Assembly: GCF_000832065.1 (NCBI RefSeq)
Contig: NZ_JXQM01000003.1
Span: forward strand, 1-64,000
Direction of reading: 5' to 3'
DNA length: 64,000 nucleotides
Source of the DNA: Nitrosospira sp. NpAV
GTDB taxonomy: Bacteria > Pseudomonadota > Gammaproteobacteria > Burkholderiales > Nitrosomonadaceae
Part shown: positions 1 to 9,287 of the stretch, one piece after another
How the letters are laid out: each line of letters opens with the position of its first letter
How positions within the stretch are numbered: the stretch's first letter is position 1
Translations under genes and position numbers: made by a program
Notes under the pieces: model-generated
Database searches by the model: none
Seen by the model: the letters and a program-made list of their open reading frames with translations, nothing else
What the model was told of the DNA's origin: nothing

Positions 1-81
1 GGGAAAGTTCGCCCATGAAGACGCCGCCAGCAGCGCCCCGCATGTCAGCGTGATGAGCCTCAGCCCAAGCTTCACAACCAT
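1..81 (-). CDS. N-terminus of a short exported protein (cut by window edge)
   Basis: Only the first 27 codons are inside the window. They read as a typical Sec signal peptide: a basic start (MVVKLGLR), a hydrophobic core (LITLTCGALLAA) and a likely signal peptidase I site after SSWA. The one Cys does not sit in a convincing lipobox, so I do not call it a lipoprotein. A purine-rich ribosome site (GGAGAAGAG) lies just upstream of the ATG. The mature protein is outside the window, so its function cannot be named. The leader upstream is rich in hairpins and is listed separately. Confidence 0.6.
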   Translation of the reverse strand, partial: MVVKLGLRLITLTCGALLAASSWANFP

Positions 82-93
82 CTCTCTTCTCCT

Positions 94-180
94 TATCTCC
101 GTAGTCCAGAAAGAACCGTGGCAGGTACAAATGCCACGGGTTGGCCCATGATCGCCTTTGCCTACTTGAGGCAAAGATAT
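94..180 (-). promoter_or_regulatory. Structured 5' leader with two strong hairpins
   Basis: Upstream of the exported protein lie two perfect 8-bp inverted repeats: CCGTGGCA/TGCCACGG (116-123 with 132-139, 8-nt loop) and CTTTGCCT/AGGCAAAG (156-163 with 169-176, 5-nt loop). A short complement (TATCT at 94-98 with AGATA at 175-179) could close both arms into a junction, although two bases at 175-176 are shared with the second hairpin, so the pairings compete. Neither hairpin is followed by a convincing U-run on the minus strand. The shape suggests a cis-regulatory RNA, but I could not match it to a named riboswitch class. Confidence 0.4.
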
Positions 181-332
181 CTGTTCTGTTTTTCTATTAA
201 ACCAATTTTTGTTATGACCATACTTTAGCTCCGGTTTATATAAACAGGTAGCGCCAGTACTATTACACTTTCTGGTACCACGACCATCGCCTCAATTGTC
301 CATACAACCGACCACTGGCCGGACACACATAT

Positions 333-740
333 CTATCTCATTACCAGCCAGAATACCAGACCCGCCAGCACACCGATCAGCAAGATACAAACAGTAAGCA
401 GAAGCTTTATCCGGACTCGAAATACTTCAATGGCTTCGACAATGAGCGCATTTTGCTCAGCCAGCGACTTGATTAATTCACTGGACGATTTTTGTTCCTC
501 GCTCAATTCGATGATTCTTGTCTCAACCAGACGAATTCGTTTGTCCAGATTGGCGAGACCGCTGCTGGCCGTTGAAGTTGAAGACTCTGTTGAAGATTCT
601 GTTGAGGATTCCGCGAAGGTGCTTGCATCAGCCTTTGTCGCCGCAAAGAGGCGTTTTGCCGCTTTGACGATATGAGGTGCCGACTCCAGCACATCTGCCC
701 ATGGAATAATCTTTAATGCTGTCATCCAGCCGATTGCCAT
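333..740 (-). CDS. Small membrane-anchored coiled-coil protein, unknown function
   Basis: A 135-residue protein of no family I recognise. Residues about 1-40 are mixed helix, 41-60 are a Ser/Thr/Glu linker containing three ESST-type repeats, 62-105 form a heptad-like coiled coil rich in E, K, I and L, and 110-133 are one transmembrane helix ending in Met-Arg. The layout is a cytoplasmic coiled coil held by a C-terminal membrane anchor. GGAGG sits 8 nt before the ATG, so the start is well supported. The gene ends about 50 nt downstream of mtkB on the same strand and may share its transcript. The linker is encoded by three 12-nt tandem units at 577-612. Confidence 0.7.
   Translation of the reverse strand: MAIGWMTALKIIPWADVLESAPHIVKAAKRLFAATKADASTFAESSTESSTESSTSTASSGLANLDKRIRLVETRIIELSEEQKSSSELIKSLAEQNALIVEAIEVFRVRIKLLLTVCILLIGVLAGLVFWLVMR
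577..612. repeat. Three tandem 12-nt units in the linker of the coiled-coil protein
   Basis: The units GTTGAAGACTCT, GTTGAAGATTCT and GTTGAGGATTCC follow one another without gaps. They keep the reading frame and encode the ESST repeats, so length change by slippage would be tolerated. Confidence 0.85.
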
Positions 741-794
741 GTTTTAAGCCTCCACTCTCAAGCGCATCCGATAAAAACCAGCTACCCATAAGGC

Positions 795-1682
795 TTACAT
801 CCTGGCCAATACCGCTGCTACAGTGTCTCCCATTGCGGCAGGAGTCGGACAGATCGTGATACCCAGCTCTTGCAGCATGGCTACTTTCTCCGCGGCACTT
901 TCGCCAGCCGCTGAAATAATCGCGCCGGCATGCCCCATGCGACGGCCTTGCGGCGCAGTTAAACCTGCAATGTAGGCAATCAACGGCTTGCTCATATGTT
1001 CTTTTGCAAAAATTCCGGCTTCAACCTCCTGCGGTCCGCCAATCTCACCGATCATGATCACAACTTTGGTTTCGGTGTCCTCCTCAAATTTCTCAAGAAT
1101 ATCACGATGCGAACTGCCGATAATCGGATCGCCGCCTATCCCTACCGAGGTCGATATGCCAATACCCAATAGCCTCATCTGATCAGCAGCTTCATAACCC
1201 AGCGTACCGGAACGGCCGACAATTCCAACATTCCCCTGAATATAAATATGCCCAGGCATGATTCCCAGCATCGCGCGTCCCGGACTAATCGTCCCGGCAC
1301 AGTTCGGGCCTGTCAGGACCATTCTTTCCTGGACAGGAAAACGGCGCAAGAAGTTCTTGACAGTCATCATATCCTGAGTGGGAATACCATCGGTAATCGC
1401 CACACAGTATTTAATGCCGGCATCAGCGGCTTCCATAATTGAATCCGCCGCAAACGCCGGCGGAACAAATACGATGCTGGCTTCGGCTCCAACCTTCTCT
1501 ACAGCTTCTTTTACCGTATTGAAAACAGGCAGATCCAAGTGCCGCTGGCCGCCCTTGCCAGGGGTAACCCCTCCCACGATATTTGACCCGTAATGGATCA
1601 TATCCTGCGCATGGAAGGTACCGATCTTACCGGTGAAACCTTGAATGATGATACGCGTGCTTTCGCTAACCAAGATTGCCAT
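795..1682 (-). CDS. mtkB: Malate--CoA ligase subunit alpha (MtkB; succinyl-CoA synthetase alpha family)
   Basis: This 295-residue subunit has the CoA-binding Rossmann domain at the N-terminus (GFTGKIGTFHAQ, residues about 15-26) and the phospho-histidine of the family in GRRMGHAGA (His251). Features such as GGVTPGKGGQ, TGPNCAGTISPG and STSVGIGGDPI resemble the methylotroph malate thiokinase branch more than classical SucD. The paired subunit mtkA ends directly before this start (stop TAG followed at once by ATG), and a malyl-CoA lyase lies upstream, which favours malate as substrate. The reaction is malate + CoA + ATP to malyl-CoA + ADP + phosphate. Succinate activity cannot be excluded from sequence alone. 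Confidence 0.85.
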   Translation of the reverse strand: MAILVSESTRIIIQGFTGKIGTFHAQDMIHYGSNIVGGVTPGKGGQRHLDLPVFNTVKEAVEKVGAEASIVFVPPAFAADSIMEAADAGIKYCVAITDGIPTQDMMTVKNFLRRFPVQERMVLTGPNCAGTISPGRAMLGIMPGHIYIQGNVGIVGRSGTLGYEAADQMRLLGIGISTSVGIGGDPIIGSSHRDILEKFEEDTETKVVIMIGEIGGPQEVEAGIFAKEHMSKPLIAYIAGLTAPQGRRMGHAGAIISAAGESAAEKVAMLQELGITICPTPAAMGDTVAAVLARM

Positions 1683-2873
1683 CTATTTTCCTTTGCTTTC
1701 TTTCGCAACGACTTCATTGCGAGCCCGGACAACTTTATCCGCCGCTTCCGCCAGCGTGCCCGCGGTAATGATGGGCAAGCCGCTCTCGGCAATGATCCGC
1801 TGGCCTTCTTCAACATTTGTGCCGGATAACCGCACAACCAGCGGAACGCTCATATCGATATTTCTTACCGCGTGCACCACTCCTTCGGCGATCCAGTCAC
1901 AACGATTGATCCCGGCGAATATGTTGACCAGCATCGCCTTGACACCTTTGTCGGCCAGCACCAGGCGAAATGCCTTTTCCGTACGCTCTGCGGATGCGCC
2001 ACCGCCAACATCAAGGAAGTTCGCGGGTTCACCGCCAGCAAGCTTGATCATATCCATGGTGGCCATGGCCAGGCCGGCGCCGTTGATCATGCAACCGATA
2101 TCGCCATCCAGACCTACATAACTCAAACCATGGTCCGCAGCCGCCACCTCGCGGGGGTCTCCCTGAGTTTTATCGCGCAACTCGGCAATTTCATGACGTC
2201 GAAACAAGGCGTTATCATCAAAACTCATTTTGGCATCCAGTATGATGAGTTCGCCGCTACCGGTGACGACCAACGGATTGATTTCCAGCATACTTGCATC
2301 AAGGTCGCGCAACGCACGATAGCAGCCCTTTATGGTTCTGACGGCGTGAATGAGTTGTGTAGCTTCCAGCCCCAAGGAGAACGCCATCTCGCGCGCCTGA
2401 AAATCCTGGAGGCCGACAGCGGGTTCAATATAAATTTTTTTGACTGCCCCGGGATCCGTTTCAGCCAACTCCTCAATTTCCATTCCACCTTGCGCGGAAC
2501 CGATCATGACGAGACGCTCGGAGCTTCGATCAATCAAAAAACAGAGATACAGTTCTTGAGCGATCTCCGTTCCTGCTTCGATATACACCCTTGAACAAAC
2601 CTTACCTGCCGGCCCGGTTTGATGGGTAACCAAATTTTTTCCCAACAATTCTTCGGCAGCCTCTTCAACTTCGTCATGAGTGTTGCAAATTTTGATACCG
2701 CCCGCTTTACCACGCGCCCCGGAATGAATCTGCGCCTTCACCACCCAGACATTCCCTTCGATCTCTCTGGCACGCTGGACACTCTCTTCGGGACTGTATG
2801 CCAACCCCCCTTCCGCGATCTTAACGCCATACTTTGCCAAAATCTCTTTCGCCTGATACTCGTGAATATCCAA
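1683..2873 (-). CDS. mtkA: Malate--CoA ligase subunit beta (MtkA; ATP-grasp)
   Basis: The 396-residue beta subunit starts with the family signature [10 protein letters not shown] and carries the ATP-grasp fold (residues about 5-220) followed by the CoA-ligase domain with [14 protein letters not shown] and [19 protein letters not shown] and [15 protein letters not shown] are the metal and phosphate-binding segments. Resemblance is closer to MtkA than to SucC. The start codon is TTG, with AAGGTGA about 6 nt upstream; no in-frame ATG is nearby. It is translated with mtkB, whose ATG touches its stop codon. With the lyase upstream it would turn malate into acetyl-CoA and glyoxylate. Confidence 0.85.
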   Translation of the reverse strand: MDIHEYQAKEILAKYGVKIAEGGLAYSPEESVQRAREIEGNVWVVKAQIHSGARGKAGGIKICNTHDEVEEAAEELLGKNLVTHQTGPAGKVCSRVYIEAGTEIAQELYLCFLIDRSSERLVMIGSAQGGMEIEELAETDPGAVKKIYIEPAVGLQDFQAREMAFSLGLEATQLIHAVRTIKGCYRALRDLDASMLEINPLVVTGSGELIILDAKMSFDDNALFRRHEIAELRDKTQGDPREVAAADHGLSYVGLDGDIGCMINGAGLAMATMDMIKLAGGEPANFLDVGGGASAERTEKAFRLVLADKGVKAMLVNIFAGINRCDWIAEGVVHAVRNIDMSVPLVVRLSGTNVEEGQRIIAESGLPIITAGTLAEAADKVVRARNEVVAKESKGK

Positions 2874-3078
2874 AACATCACCTTAACTGTTTAAGAAATA
2901 AAAATATTCAAACCTCAACCTAAAATAGGCGGCAAACACCCTTCCTGCCACCGCGGAAATGCGCGACACGCCGGAAATAATCGAAACATCCGGTTCTTGG
3001 GTACTATGCAATATCCATCGCGCGCGGACATCTTTGCCATGCGCGGCATGTATCGCTGATCCGCGCGGATGAGCCTCG

Positions 3079-3110
3079 CGAAAGAAAAGACCGCAAGAGG
3101 CGGTCGTTTT
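3079..3110 (-). terminator. Rho-independent terminator after the malyl-CoA lyase
   Basis: A 6-bp GC-rich stem (GACCGC 3089-3094 with GCGGTC 3100-3105, 5-nt loop) is followed on the minus strand by TTTTCTTT. It lies about 30 nt beyond the lyase stop codon. The plus strand also has TTTTCTT after it, so it could act both ways. It suggests that the lyase and mtkAB are at least partly separate transcripts. Confidence 0.7.
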
Positions 3111-3137
3111 CTTAAGGAAGCCGCTAAAATATCACTA

Positions 3138-4085
3138 TCAGTTTTTTGCGGCGATTGCCTCTGCCATTTTAACTACATTATTGGCCATTCTTGCGGAGGC
3201 AGCATCAATTAATCGGCCGTCCAGCGCGGCCGCTCCCTTGCCTTGGGCCGCCGCTTCCGCTAAAGCAGCCAGAATACGGTGCGCTTTTTCAATTTCCGCC
3301 GCAGGGGGTGTGAATACATCATTTGCGAGTGCAATTTGAGATGGGTGGATAGCCCACTTGCCCTCGCAACCCAAGGCTGCGGCCCTTCTTGCCGCCAGTT
3401 TATATCCATCTGGATCCTTAATATCGCCAAAGGGGCCATCGATGGGGCGCAAGCCATAGGCACGGCAGGCAACTGTCATACGACTGATGGCAGCATGCCA
3501 TTGGTCACCCGGATAATCCGGATTGAGTCCACCAATGTTTGTGGTCCTGGCGCGATTACTGGCAGCGTAGTCGGCCACACCGAAATGCAGCGCCTCAAGC
3601 CGGCCGGATATTCCGTTGCGGGCAATATCCTCCACATTAGCCATACCCAAAGCCGTTTCGATCAATGCTTCGATACCAATCCTGTTCGTTAACCCTTGCT
3701 GCATTTCCAACTGGTTCAGCATTGCCTCGACCATATAGACATCAGCATAGACTCCTACTTTTGGAATCAAAATCGTATCCAGCCGATGGCCTGCTTGCTC
3801 GACCAGATCAACTACGTCTCGAACCATAAATTGCGTATCCAGGCCATTTATACGCACCGAGATTGTTATGCCATGGCCTTTCCAATCCAGATCATTGAGC
3901 GCTTCGATGACATTCTTACGCGCCTGTATTTTATCATCGGGTGCAACTGCATCTTCAAGATCAAGAAAAATGAAATCCGCGCCGCTTTTCATCGCCTTCT
4001 CGAACATGCCAGGGTTTGATCCCGGAACGGCCAGCTCGCAGCGCTGCACACGTAAAACAGAAGCTTCATATAATGTGTGACTCAT
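3138..4085 (-). CDS. mcl: L-malyl-CoA / beta-methylmalyl-CoA lyase (HpcH/HpaI aldolase, CitE family)
   Basis: The 315-residue protein has the CitE-type TIM barrel. It begins LYEASVLRVQRCELAVPGS, contains FLDLEDAVAPDDK (residues 40-52; the acidic pair binds Mg2+), an ARKNVIEALNDLDW segment, VADYAASNRART and the C-terminal GKWAIHPSQIALAN. These fit malyl-CoA lyases rather than citrate lyase beta subunits, and no citrate lyase alpha or gamma genes are near. It cleaves malyl-CoA to acetyl-CoA and glyoxylate. GGAGA lies 5 nt before the ATG. mtkA and mtkB follow on the same strand, separated by a terminator. Confidence 0.87.
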   Translation of the reverse strand: MSHTLYEASVLRVQRCELAVPGSNPGMFEKAMKSGADFIFLDLEDAVAPDDKIQARKNVIEALNDLDWKGHGITISVRINGLDTQFMVRDVVDLVEQAGHRLDTILIPKVGVYADVYMVEAMLNQLEMQQGLTNRIGIEALIETALGMANVEDIARNGISGRLEALHFGVADYAASNRARTTNIGGLNPDYPGDQWHAAISRMTVACRAYGLRPIDGPFGDIKDPDGYKLAARRAAALGCEGKWAIHPSQIALANDVFTPPAAEIEKAHRILAALAEAAAQGKGAAALDGRLIDAASARMANNVVKMAEAIAAKN

Positions 4086-4841
4086 TTTCTCCTTCCTGAA
4101 CTTGAGTAAATTAACTTTATAGGAGCCGAAGTTTTGATTTTTCTAGACATGAATCAAGAAAAAACGATACCCGGCATTTATTAAATAACCCGCCATTCTA
4201 CTTTTGAAGACGGCAATGTCAATTCTTACATTTATCCAAAGCCTGGCACCCTTTCTCGGGAAAACTCAATTTTCCATAAATTGGCGCGCATGGACGATGA
4301 TTCATCTTCAGCGCAGCCATATAGCAAAAATACCCGATAAATCATGCTGTCGAGCACAAACTTTCCCAAATTAAAATCACCGGGATCGAGGTGACGCAAG
4401 AATAGGTCTCGATCAAGCGCTCCTTGTTAAACTAGCTAATTATCATATGAATAACATCATTTTACTAAAATCCCAAGTTCTCATAGAGCAAGCTTCATGG
4501 TTTGATGCTATGTTTCGGATAGGGGGAAATAGTTATCGGCCTTATCGGATTTATGCTACTAATATCAATCGGTTAAAATTAATAGGCGCAGAATGGATAA
4601 TTGAGAACCATAACCGGCAGTTTTAGCAACCAGTTTTTGCGATCGTTGTCTGATTGATACTAAGAAAAAAATATTGGTATTCGTAATTGAAAATAGCCTG
4701 GATTGATTCCACAAATATTTAAATGACACCCTTGAAATCATGGCGGGTTATACCCAAAAGGAAGTTATCGGAAGAAACAATAAACCTCCAAACCAATACG
4801 TATTTCCTCGCTGTTTGAAATTAGGCTCCAGGAGCTATAGG
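4086..4841. other. AT-rich intergenic region between mcl and gshA
   Basis: About 750 bp between divergent genes, clearly richer in A and T than the flanks. It must hold the promoters of both mcl and gshA, but I could not place either with confidence. The only coding candidate is a 59-codon frame at 4447-4626, listed separately. No repeat or RNA gene was recognised. Confidence 0.6.
4447..4626 (+). CDS. Candidate small ORF, 59 codons, unknown
   Basis: An ATG-to-TAG frame (begins MNNIILLKSQ, ends ENHNRQF) in the AT-rich gap before gshA. It has no clear ribosome-binding site, and its base composition is that of the surrounding gap rather than of the genes. It could be a chance frame, a remnant of a transferred gene or a real small protein. 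No family resemblance was recognised. Confidence 0.2.
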   Translation: MNNIILLKSQVLIEQASWFDAMFRIGGNSYRPYRIYATNINRLKLIGAEWIIENHNRQF

Positions 4842-6497
4842 ATGTCATACAAATTATCCAACAAATCCCTCAAAAGACTCGTCGGCGAGTCTCTTCGGCC
4901 CTTATTAACCCAGGGGCTGAAAGGCATCGAAAAAGAAGGTCTCCGAATCACCCGCGAAGGATCCATATCGCAGTTACCCCACCCGCGTCAGCTTGGGGCT
5001 GCATTGACTCATCCGCATATCACCACCGATTATTCAGAGGCATTATTGGAATTGATCACGCCGGCATTATCGGACAGCAGCGAAATGCTGGATTTTCTGA
5101 CGGACTTGCATCAATACGTCTGCGCAAACCTCGATGACGAACTGTTACTGGCGGCCAGTATGCCTATCGGCGATTTGCGGGACCAGGCAATTCCTATTGC
5201 CGAATATGGCTCATCCAATGTCGGACGGATGAAGCGCATCTACCGGCAAGGTTTAAGCTATCGCTACGGCCGTTGCATGCAAGTCATCGCCGGAATCCAT
5301 TTTAATTATTCGCTGCCTGAACCATTCTGGCCGCAATATCAGCATTTCATGAAACATACTGGCGATCTGCAATCATTCACCACGTATGCGTATATGGGAA
5401 TGATTAGAAACCTTCAGCGTTATGGCTGGCTCATCCTGTATTTATTCGGCTCGTCCCCAGCGGTGGGCAAAAGCTTCATTGACAACCGCAAGTCCGCACA
5501 TTCCCGCGCCTTGGACAAGTTCGATGAAACATCCTATTACAAACCTTATGCAACCTCTTTGAGAATGAGCGAGATCGGCTACCTGAATCCCGTTCAATCG
5601 ATGTTTCACATTTCCTTTAACAGCATCGAGGAATACATACGTGACTTGAGCAGGGCGACAACGATCCCTTATCTCGGGTATGAAAGGATCGGAGCAAAGG
5701 TGGGCGACCAGTACCGGCAGCTGAATACCAATTTCCTGCAAATCGAGAATGAGTATTACACTTCGGTGCGGCCGAAACAGCCGACGAGATCCAACGAGAG
5801 GCCGCTTCAGGCGCTGGGAAGCCGGGGAATTCAATATATTGAAATACGATCCGTGGATGTCGATATGTTTGAACCCGCAGGCATTTCGATCGAAACCACA
5901 CGCTTTCTTGAAGCGCTGGGCCTTTTCTGTTTATTCCAGTCCAACGCGGGACATGACTTGAAGCAATATGGCGAGATTACTTGGAATGCGCTATCTGTAG
6001 CCAATCGAGGGAGAGATCCTATGTTGAAGCTATTGGACAACGGACGGGAAATCCCGCTGCGGCAATGGGCGCTGAAACTGTGTGAGCAGATGCAGGAGAT
6101 CTGTGAGATTCTGGATAACGGTAACATCGATAGGCCCTACACCCGGTCATTGCAGAAACAGCTCGAAGTAATTCATCATCCCGAGTTGACCGCCTCGGCA
6201 AGAATACTGTCGATCATGCGCGACCGGAAGCTGTCAATTACCGAGCTGATATTGGAGAAATCCCGTGAACACACACATTATTTTCAGAGTACCCCGCTCG
6301 ATGCCTTGGTGAAAAGACACTTTGACCTCCAGGTCAAAACGTCACTGGCGCAACAGAAACGCCTGGATGCCACGGATGAGATCCCTTTCGATAAATATCT
6401 GAGCAACTACTTCTTTCAGGAAACCACGGCCAGCAAAACTTCCGCGCTAGACCGCCTGCAGAACCCGCCTGACGGTTTTCTCAAAAAAAGGCGCTAG
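4842..6497 (+). CDS. gshA: Glutamate--cysteine ligase (proteobacterial type)
   Basis: The first enzyme of glutathione synthesis: ATP-dependent joining of the glutamate gamma-carboxyl to cysteine. The early segment GLKGIEKEGLRITREG and the following HPHITTDYSEALLELITP match the gamma-proteobacterial GshA family; further blocks are HFNYSLPEPFW, QLNTNFLQIENEYY and YIEIRSVDVDMFEP. At 551 residues it is slightly longer than the E. coli enzyme (about 518). I chose the ATG at 4842 because AGGAG precedes it and family similarity begins there. A frame open from 4740 would add 34 unlike residues. It is convergent with mltG, and no gshB is in the window. Confidence 0.92.
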   Translation: MSYKLSNKSLKRLVGESLRPLLTQGLKGIEKEGLRITREGSISQLPHPRQLGAALTHPHITTDYSEALLELITPALSDSSEMLDFLTDLHQYVCANLDDELLLAASMPIGDLRDQAIPIAEYGSSNVGRMKRIYRQGLSYRYGRCMQVIAGIHFNYSLPEPFWPQYQHFMKHTGDLQSFTTYAYMGMIRNLQRYGWLILYLFGSSPAVGKSFIDNRKSAHSRALDKFDETSYYKPYATSLRMSEIGYLNPVQSMFHISFNSIEEYIRDLSRATTIPYLGYERIGAKVGDQYRQLNTNFLQIENEYYTSVRPKQPTRSNERPLQALGSRGIQYIEIRSVDVDMFEPAGISIETTRFLEALGLFCLFQSNAGHDLKQYGEITWNALSVANRGRDPMLKLLDNGREIPLRQWALKLCEQMQEICEILDNGNIDRPYTRSLQKQLEVIHHPELTASARILSIMRDRKLSITELILEKSREHTHYFQSTPLDALVKRHFDLQVKTSLAQQKRLDATDEIPFDKYLSNYFFQETTASKTSALDRLQNPPDGFLKKRR

Positions 6498-6630
6498 CAG
6501 CGTGGAAACATTGAAGCTATCGAAACATCAGATGTGGCCAGCGGATTCCAATCGAGACGGTCAAAACTCACGATTGATTATTTCATCAATAACCTATCCT
6601 TTGCCACCGTCAAGCGGTTAGACACAAAAT

Positions 6631-7629
6631 CTACGGTATTTGTCGTTTCTGATACCTGGACACGGCGCGATTGTGATCCGTCAGGTTATTGGAGAAATGT
6701 GATTCCCCGTTTCCTCTTGCGACAAAGTAAAGTGCATTGGTTTTAGCAGGATTCAACGCTGCCTGAATCGAAGGCAACCCCGGCATGGCAATAGGGGTGG
6801 GCGGTAGGCCACGCCGCATGTACGTATTATATTCCTGATCAGTAAGAAGATCTTTCTTGCGCAGATTACCGTCAAATTTTTTACCCAGACCATAAATAAC
6901 CGTCGGATCAGTTTGCAGCAACATGCCTAGCCGCAACCGGTTGACGAATACGGCGGCCACCATGGTGCGATCGCTCTCCTTCCCGGTTTCTTTTTCAACA
7001 ATTGAGGCCAGGATCAATGCCTGATAGGGATCTGTCAGCGGCAGATTCGCAGCACGCTCGGCCCATGCGACATTGAGATGATTTTGCATCGCGTGGTAAG
7101 CACGCCTCAGTATTGCGATGTCGCTGCTGCCTCGCGCAAAAAAATAGGTATCGGGGAAAAATAATCCTTCCGCTGATGTTTCGTTCGCACCGATTAACTG
7201 CAGAATTTCTTTGTCACTTAGATGGGTAGTGTCGTGCCGGATGGCCGGTTGCTCGTCCAGGAGTTGTCTAAGCTGCGAGAAAGTCCAGCCTTCTATGAAT
7301 CTGATCTCACTTTGATTGACGTCACCTTTGGTGATGCGCTCCAGTAATTGCAGCGGCGAGGTGCTCGCTGCAATTTCGTAGTCTCCGGCCTTGAGGGAAG
7401 AGGCGACCCCCATCACCCGCGACAACAGGACAAACGACCAGACATCGCTCAAAACACCTGCGTCAGCCAATTGCTTTGCAACGCTTCTCAAACTACTACC
7501 GGGTTCGATGGAAAATTCGTAGGGCACAACAGGAAGCTGAACGGGTTTATTGATCTGATAAACAAACCAGCCAGCAAATAGGATTACGCCAACCAGCCCG
7601 AGAAAAAGAATGCGTTTCAGCGTCCGCAT
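6631..7629 (-). CDS. mltG: Endolytic peptidoglycan transglycosylase MltG (YceG)
   Basis: An inner-membrane enzyme of 332 residues that cuts nascent peptidoglycan strands and sets glycan length. It has an N-terminal transmembrane helix (residues about 7-25), a LysM-like subdomain and the YceG catalytic domain. The catalytic glutamate lies in ASIVEKETG (Glu212), and GLFFPDTYFFARG and LLQTDPTVIYGLG are further family blocks. It starts 16 nt after fabF and closes the fatty-acid gene run, a common order in Proteobacteria, although the usual pabC is not between them. Its ribosome site is weak, which fits translational coupling. Confidence 0.92.
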   Translation of the reverse strand: MRTLKRILFLGLVGVILFAGWFVYQINKPVQLPVVPYEFSIEPGSSLRSVAKQLADAGVLSDVWSFVLLSRVMGVASSLKAGDYEIAASTSPLQLLERITKGDVNQSEIRFIEGWTFSQLRQLLDEQPAIRHDTTHLSDKEILQLIGANETSAEGLFFPDTYFFARGSSDIAILRRAYHAMQNHLNVAWAERAANLPLTDPYQALILASIVEKETGKESDRTMVAAVFVNRLRLGMLLQTDPTVIYGLGKKFDGNLRKKDLLTDQEYNTYMRRGLPPTPIAMPGLPSIQAALNPAKTNALYFVARGNGESHFSNNLTDHNRAVSRYQKRQIP

Positions 7630-7645
7630 GCGCTACAACGGTAAG

Positions 7646-8893
7646 TCAAATCTTACGGAAGATGAGCGTACCGTTCGTACCACCAAAGCCAAATGAATTT
7701 GACATTGCCACATCAATTTTCATTTCTCGCGCAGTATTGGGGACGTAATCGAGATCGCATTGCGGATCCTGATCGGAAATATTGATGGTGGGAGGGGAAA
7801 TCTGATGATGCACCGCCAAGGCGGAGAATATTGCCTCCACTCCACCTGCGGCGCCTAGCAAATGACCGGTCATGGATTTTGTGGAGTTGACCACAAGTTT
7901 CTTCGCATGTTCAGCAAAGCAGCGCTTCACCGCAACGGTTTCCGCGATGTCACCCAGCGGAGTGGAAGTTCCGTGAGCGTTGATGTAATCCACCTCGGTG
8001 GTTTTTATGCCCGCATTTCGGAGTGCATTGGCCATGCAACGTGCGGCGCCCTCGCCATCTTCAGAGGGTGCCGTCATGTGATAAGCATCGGCGCTCATGC
8101 CGAAACCGGCCAGTTCGGCATAAATTTTCGCTCCCCGGCGCTTTGCATGTTCCAGTTCTTCCAGCACCAGAATCCCCGCTCCTTCGCCCAGCACGAAGCC
8201 GTCCCGGCCCTTATCCCATGGACGGCTGGCGGTAACCGGATCACCATTTCGAACAGACAAGGCCCGTGCCGAAGCGAAGCCGCCGATAGCGAGCGGAGTT
8301 ACGCAGGACTCCGCGCCACCCGCAACCATTACATCCACATCCCCGTATTCGATCAAACGTGCGGAGTCCCCAATGCAATGCGTCGCAGTGGTACAGGCGG
8401 TGACAATCGCAAGATTCGGCCCCTTGAAGCCGAACATGATGGACAAGTTACCCGCGATCATGTTGATGATGGTGCTGGGAATGAAAAATGGCGAGATCTT
8501 GCGCGGACCACTCGCGTGATAGGTGTCGTGGGTATTCTCGATCATCGACAAACCACCGATTCCGGATCCGATGTTGACGCCAATACGCTCGGCATCGAGG
8601 TGTGTGCCGCCTATCTCTCCGATACCCGCGTCCTTGACCGCCTGGATTCCCGCGGCCATGCCATAGTGGATAAAAATATCCATCCGGCGCGCGTCCTTGC
8701 TGGAAAGATAATTCGTGACATCAAAATCCTTGACCTCGCCGGCGATCTGCGACGCAAATGCGGAAGCGTCAAAACGGGTAATGCGAGTAATGCCCGATTT
8801 TCCCGCGACCACATTGGTCCACGCATCCGAAACAGTGTTTCCGACAGGCGAAATAATACCTAGACCGGTGATGACTACCCTACGCTTGGACAA
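7646..8893 (-). CDS. fabF: 3-oxoacyl-[acyl-carrier-protein] synthase II
   Basis: The elongating condensing enzyme of type II fatty-acid synthesis. The thiolase-fold triad is visible: Cys167 in TACTTATH, His307 in [11 protein letters not shown] and His344 in [15 protein letters not shown]. The 415-residue length is normal. The start codon is TTG (2873-type usage seen elsewhere here), with GGAG 5 nt upstream, and the protein begins [11 protein letters not shown] as in other FabF. It follows acpP by about 35 nt and probably shares its transcript. Confidence 0.95.
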   Translation of the reverse strand: MSKRRVVITGLGIISPVGNTVSDAWTNVVAGKSGITRITRFDASAFASQIAGEVKDFDVTNYLSSKDARRMDIFIHYGMAAGIQAVKDAGIGEIGGTHLDAERIGVNIGSGIGGLSMIENTHDTYHASGPRKISPFFIPSTIINMIAGNLSIMFGFKGPNLAIVTACTTATHCIGDSARLIEYGDVDVMVAGGAESCVTPLAIGGFASARALSVRNGDPVTASRPWDKGRDGFVLGEGAGILVLEELEHAKRRGAKIYAELAGFGMSADAYHMTAPSEDGEGAARCMANALRNAGIKTTEVDYINAHGTSTPLGDIAETVAVKRCFAEHAKKLVVNSTKSMTGHLLGAAGGVEAIFSALAVHHQISPPTINISDQDPQCDLDYVPNTAREMKIDVAMSNSFGFGGTNGTLIFRKI

Positions 8894-8928
8894 AGCGACT
8901 CCGAGTGGGGATATATTTAAAGCGGGAA

Positions 8929-9165
8929 TTAGTTGGAGTGAGAATTGATGTAATCAATGGCCTGTTGAACGGTATTTATTTTCTCTGCCTGCTCATCGGG
9001 GATTTCGCACTTGAATTCTTCTTCCAGCGCCATGACCAGCTCCACGGTATCGAGCGAGTCAGCGCCCAGATCGTCCACAAAGGACGATTCATTCTTGACA
9101 TCCGCCTCATTTACTCCCAGTTGCTCTGCCACGATTTTTTTTATACGCTGCTCTACATTTTCCAT
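8929..9165 (-). CDS. acpP: Acyl carrier protein
   Basis: A 78-residue acidic four-helix protein that carries growing acyl chains. The phosphopantetheine attachment Ser37 is in the [12 protein letters not shown] motif. AGAGG precedes the ATG by 8 nt. It sits between fabG and fabF, the usual order. The 146-nt gap upstream may hold its own promoter, which would fit the high expression expected of this protein. Confidence 0.97.
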   Translation of the reverse strand: MENVEQRIKKIVAEQLGVNEADVKNESSFVDDLGADSLDTVELVMALEEEFKCEIPDEQAEKINTVQQAIDYINSHSN

Positions 9166-9200
9166 CTAGATACCTCTTCTCCGGTAAGAAAAACGCCGTC

Positions 9201-9228
9201 ATTCTAGCAAGTTTTCGGTATTAATAAA
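9201..9228 (-). promoter_or_regulatory. Possible sigma-70 promoter for acpP
   Basis: On the minus strand TTTATT (9228-9223) and TAGAAT (9206-9201) are 16 nt apart and lie about 36 nt before the acpP start codon. The -10 box is good and the -35 box is weak. Confidence 0.3.
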
Positions 9229-9287
9229 ATCAGAACACTCTCAACCATAAAATAAGCAACAGGATACGCCCTGAGATGGTGCGCTAT

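Noticed and set aside
1872-2594. 240-codon open frame opposite mtkA
   Set aside because: Antisense shadow of a well-supported gene.
7862-8863. 333-codon open frame opposite fabF
   Set aside because: Antisense to an intact fabF, with low-complexity basic protein and no family match.
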